Source: Heliomarina baculiformis | GTDB taxonomy: Bacteria; Pseudomonadota; Alphaproteobacteria; Rhodobacterales; Rhodobacteraceae | Assembly: GCF_019966545.1 (NCBI RefSeq) | Contig: NZ_JAIMIC010000011.1 | Span: forward strand, 1-64,000 | DNA: 64,000 bases | Direction of reading: 5' to 3' | In this document: positions 61,821 to 64,000 of the stretch, piece by piece | Layout of the letters: every line of letters begins with the position of its first letter | Position numbering within the stretch: the stretch's first letter is position 1 | The notes under the pieces: model-generated | Seen by the model: the letters and a program-made list of their open reading frames with translations, nothing else | Told to the model about the DNA's origin: nothing | Databases searched by the model: none | Program-made: the position numbers and the translations under genes

Positions 61821-62449
61821 GAGGCCCTCGTCTGATCACTCTGATGCTGGGTGCGCTGGCAATTGCCGGCGTGGCCAAGACTGGCAGCTCGATCATGAAC
61901 CTCGACAGTGAATCGGGCGATGTTATCCAAAGCGCCTTTATCTCTGCTGCCTTTGCGGCCGATTCAGAAGAGACGGCGACGGCGCCGCAGAGCTGTTCTC
62001 CCGAACCGCGCCCGATCTGCGAAACGCCCGAAATGATGTTGCAGGCGATGAGCGAGGAACGCGACCTTTTGGACAGCCAGAAAGAACGTCTGGCCGAGCG
62101 CAAGGCCGAAATCGAAATTGCCGAAGAGAAGCTGGCGATAGATCAGGCGAACCTGCTTGATCTGAAAGCTGAACTTGAAGAGATGTTCGACCGCATCCAG
62201 AAGGCACAGACCGATGACGTCGACCGGTTGGTCGCGCTTTACGCCGCGATGAAACCGAAAGAAGCCGCCGCGATCATGGACGATCTCGATATCGAGGTTT
62301 CCGTCATGGTGCTTGCCACGATGCCTGAACGGGATGCAGCGCCGATCCTTGCGAAACTGAACCGAACCCGCGCACGCGCCATTTCGCGGATCATTCTCGA
62401 ACGCTCCAAACTGCCTGGCGACCAGCGCCTGCACGACCTGAAGCTTTAA
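61817..62449 (+). CDS. motE: Motility chaperone MotE-like (MgtE N-domain-type)
   Basis: 210 residues. Signal peptide-like N-terminus, then a coiled coil (75-130) and the MgtE-N-like helical part (PKEAAAIMDDLDIEVSVMVLATMPE). In Sinorhizobium MotE stabilises MotC. That pairing suggests a MotC-like client in this genome. Converges on flhB with a 5-base gap. Confidence 0.82.
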   Translation: MRGPRLITLMLGALAIAGVAKTGSSIMNLDSESGDVIQSAFISAAFAADSEETATAPQSCSPEPRPICETPEMMLQAMSEERDLLDSQKERLAERKAEIEIAEEKLAIDQANLLDLKAELEEMFDRIQKAQTDDVDRLVALYAAMKPKEAAAIMDDLDIEVSVMVLATMPERDAAPILAKLNRTRARAISRIILERSKLPGDQRLHDLKL

Positions 62450-62454
62450 AGGTT

Positions 62455-63579
62455 TCAGTCGTCGCGGAGCGTTGAACCCTCGGGCAATTTCGTTTCGATG
62501 TTTGCCCGCATGTCCAGAATGTAGCGGATAATTCCGGCCACCGCCTGCCAGTGCTCGACAGGGATTACCTCGTCGACCTGGGCGACGGAATAGAGCGCCC
62601 GGGCCAAGGGTCGGTTCTCGACAACGGGCACTTCTGCCTCATGTGCAAGACGCCGGATCTGGGCGGCCATCAGCTCCACCCCTTTTGCCGTACAGACCGG
62701 CGCGGAATCTGCGCCCGGTTCGTATTTCAGCACCACAGCGTAGTGGGTCGGGTTGGTCAAGACGACGGTCGCCTCTGATACCGCGGCTGCAATGCGTCGG
62801 CGCGAATTCTGGCGGCGGATCTGGTTGCGCTTGCCCTTGATCATCGGATCGCCTTCCTGATCTTTATGCTCATCGCGCACTTCCTTGACGCTCATCCTCT
62901 GACGGATGAGCCAGCGGACACGCTTAACGATCACATCGATCAGGGCGAGGACCACTGCGAAAACCGCAACGATCAAAAGCAATCGCTGGACAAAGCCCTG
63001 AACGTAACCAAGCAGGAATTCAGGCAGAAAGTTCTCGGTCTGCCAGATCTCGGTGATCGAGACATAGGTTAGCCAGACGGCAAGCGTGCCGACCACCAGA
63101 ACCTTGGCAACGCTTTTCAGGAACTCGACCAATGCGCCGCCAGAGAAGATCCGCGCGAACCCTTTTGCCGGAGACAGTTTGGAAAATTTTGGCCGGATAC
63201 GCTCGACCGCAAAAACCGTTTCACCCTGTATGGCCACACCAACAATGGCAGCAACGACAAACACCCCCAGAACGGGTGCCAGAACAAGGCTGATACGTCC
63301 GGCAAAAGCGGTCACGGACGAACCGATGTCCCGCACACCGCCGACACCTTCGCCAATGCGCGCTGTTCCAGAGACTTCAAGCATCTGCTTTAGGATGCCT
63401 GCAAGCTGCGGACCGATAGCCGGCAGAATAAAAACTGTCAGCGCAAGCAGCGAAACGACGGTCATCATCATGCCCACTTCCTGAGAAGACGGTACGTCCC
63501 CCTGCTCGCGCGCCTTCTTGAGCTTTTGCGGCGTCGCTTCCTGACTTTTGGAGCTCTTGTCTTCCTGTTCCTCTGCCAT
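62455..63579 (-). CDS. flhB: Flagellar export protein FlhB
   Basis: 374 residues. Four membrane helices and the autocleavage motif NPTH in VVLTNPTHYAVVLKYEPG, followed by the FlhBc domain (APVCTAKGVELMAAQIRRLA). FlhB switches export specificity with FliK. Coupled closely to fliR (12-base gap). Confidence 0.97.
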   Translation of the reverse strand: MAEEQEDKSSKSQEATPQKLKKAREQGDVPSSQEVGMMMTVVSLLALTVFILPAIGPQLAGILKQMLEVSGTARIGEGVGGVRDIGSSVTAFAGRISLVLAPVLGVFVVAAIVGVAIQGETVFAVERIRPKFSKLSPAKGFARIFSGGALVEFLKSVAKVLVVGTLAVWLTYVSITEIWQTENFLPEFLLGYVQGFVQRLLLIVAVFAVVLALIDVIVKRVRWLIRQRMSVKEVRDEHKDQEGDPMIKGKRNQIRRQNSRRRIAAAVSEATVVLTNPTHYAVVLKYEPGADSAPVCTAKGVELMAAQIRRLAHEAEVPVVENRPLARALYSVAQVDEVIPVEHWQAVAGIIRYILDMRANIETKLPEGSTLRDD

Positions 63580-63591
63580 GCACGCCTCCCG

Positions 63592-64000
63592 TCAGAATGC
63601 CAGAAGGCCGAGCCAGTCGGCAAAGAAGCCAAGCCATGAGCGAAGCATCATAGGAGACGACATGACCAGCACGAACAGGCCACAGACAATCAGCAAAGGC
63701 GCGGCGACGAAAAACACCGGCAGGGTCGGCATCATTCGGTTTGTAAGCCCAAGGCCGACGTTTAAAACCAGCCCCATCACATAAAACGGTGCAGCTATCA
63801 TAGTGCCGATATAAAAGCTCTTGCTCGCGGCCAGAACTACCTGTTCGGCCATATCCCCGATGATGGCGCCGCCCGGCGGAAAGACATCATAACTCATGAG
63901 CATTGCTTCGATGATAGCATGGTGCAGATCTGTCACGAAAATGAGGGTGACACCGGTCAGCATGAGCACCGTGGCAAGAAGAGTTGAGCCCTGAAACGAC
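63592..64000 (-). CDS. fliR: Flagellar export gate protein FliR, C-terminal part
   Basis: The reading frame is open to the right edge, so the N-terminus is missing; 135 residues are visible. It has hydrophobic helices with SFQGSTLLATVLMLTGVTLI and VLNVGLGLTNRMMPTLPVFF, matching FliR. FliR is part of the FliP-FliQ-FliR export gate. Genes for flhA, fliQ and others probably follow beyond the window. Confidence 0.9.
   Translation of the reverse strand, partial: SFQGSTLLATVLMLTGVTLIFVTDLHHAIIEAMLMSYDVFPPGGAIIGDMAEQVVLAASKSFYIGTMIAAPFYVMGLVLNVGLGLTNRMMPTLPVFFVAAPLLIVCGLFVLVMSSPMMLRSWLGFFADWLGLLAF

Noticed and set aside
1-64000. tRNA, rRNA, CRISPR arrays, insertion sequences, phage genes or attachment sites
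   Set aside because: I saw no tRNA-like cloverleaf, regular spaced repeats, transposase or integrase frames while reading the window by eye. A covariance-model search would be needed to exclude small RNA genes.

Overview
The window looks like a chromosome segment of a Rhodobacteraceae (Roseobacter-type) alphaproteobacterium. The reasons are the high GC content, the glutathione-dependent formaldehyde genes next to a PQQ locus, a heterotetrameric sarcosine oxidase, MucR/Ros-type regulators, the alphaproteobacterial flagellin regulators FlaF and FlbT, and several TTAA-N7-TTAA sites of the CtrA type. I see no rRNA, tRNA, CRISPR array, insertion sequence or prophage.

Left part (1-20.9 kb): one-carbon and quinoprotein metabolism. 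It opens with the start of an S-(hydroxymethyl)glutathione dehydrogenase gene. Next come a metallo-beta-lactamase-fold 'quinoprotein relay' hydrolase, a SoxYZ-like carrier and uncharacterised periplasmic proteins. A LuxR-type response regulator, FIST-domain protein and hybrid histidine kinase set follows (FlhR/FlhS-like), then glutathione-dependent formaldehyde-activating enzyme (gfa). A seven-gene, translationally coupled MoxR-DUF58-DUF4381-vWA-vWA-TPR-BatD operon (mxaRSACLK-like) comes next. A second two-component system then leads directly into pqqA and pqqBCDE. No PQQ-dependent dehydrogenase lies in the window; it is presumably nearby on the left. The parts together suggest capture of electrons from an alcohol-oxidising quinoprotein, maturation of that enzyme, and glutathione-linked formaldehyde disposal.

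Middle (20.9-27.1 kb): soxBDAG on the minus strand encodes sarcosine oxidase. It is transcribed divergently from a GlxA/GbdR-type AraC regulator, and feeds C1 units into the same metabolic area.

Right part (27.4-64 kb): a large flagellar island organised around several divergent promoters. It includes motA, the distant motB, a probable flagellin glycosylation pair (a GT2-FkbM fusion and a TPR-glycosyltransferase resembling Caulobacter FlmG), fliK, flgD, flgH-flgA-flgG-flgF, flgEKL, flgI, a flagellin with flaF and flbT, fliG, fliP, fliN, fliH, fliF, fliL, fliM, motE, flhB and a partial fliR. Regulators in the island are two winged-helix proteins with degenerate receiver domains, two MucR-like proteins (one with a broken zinc finger), and a sigma-70-family factor. 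fliI, flgB, flgC, fliE, fliQ and flhA are absent from the window and probably follow fliR.

The least explained parts are the glycosylation pair with its unknown neighbours (29.1-33.3 kb), the regulator block at 33.3-38.1 kb, and a recurring CTATTCTTG-like element correctly oriented upstream of six flagellar transcription units.
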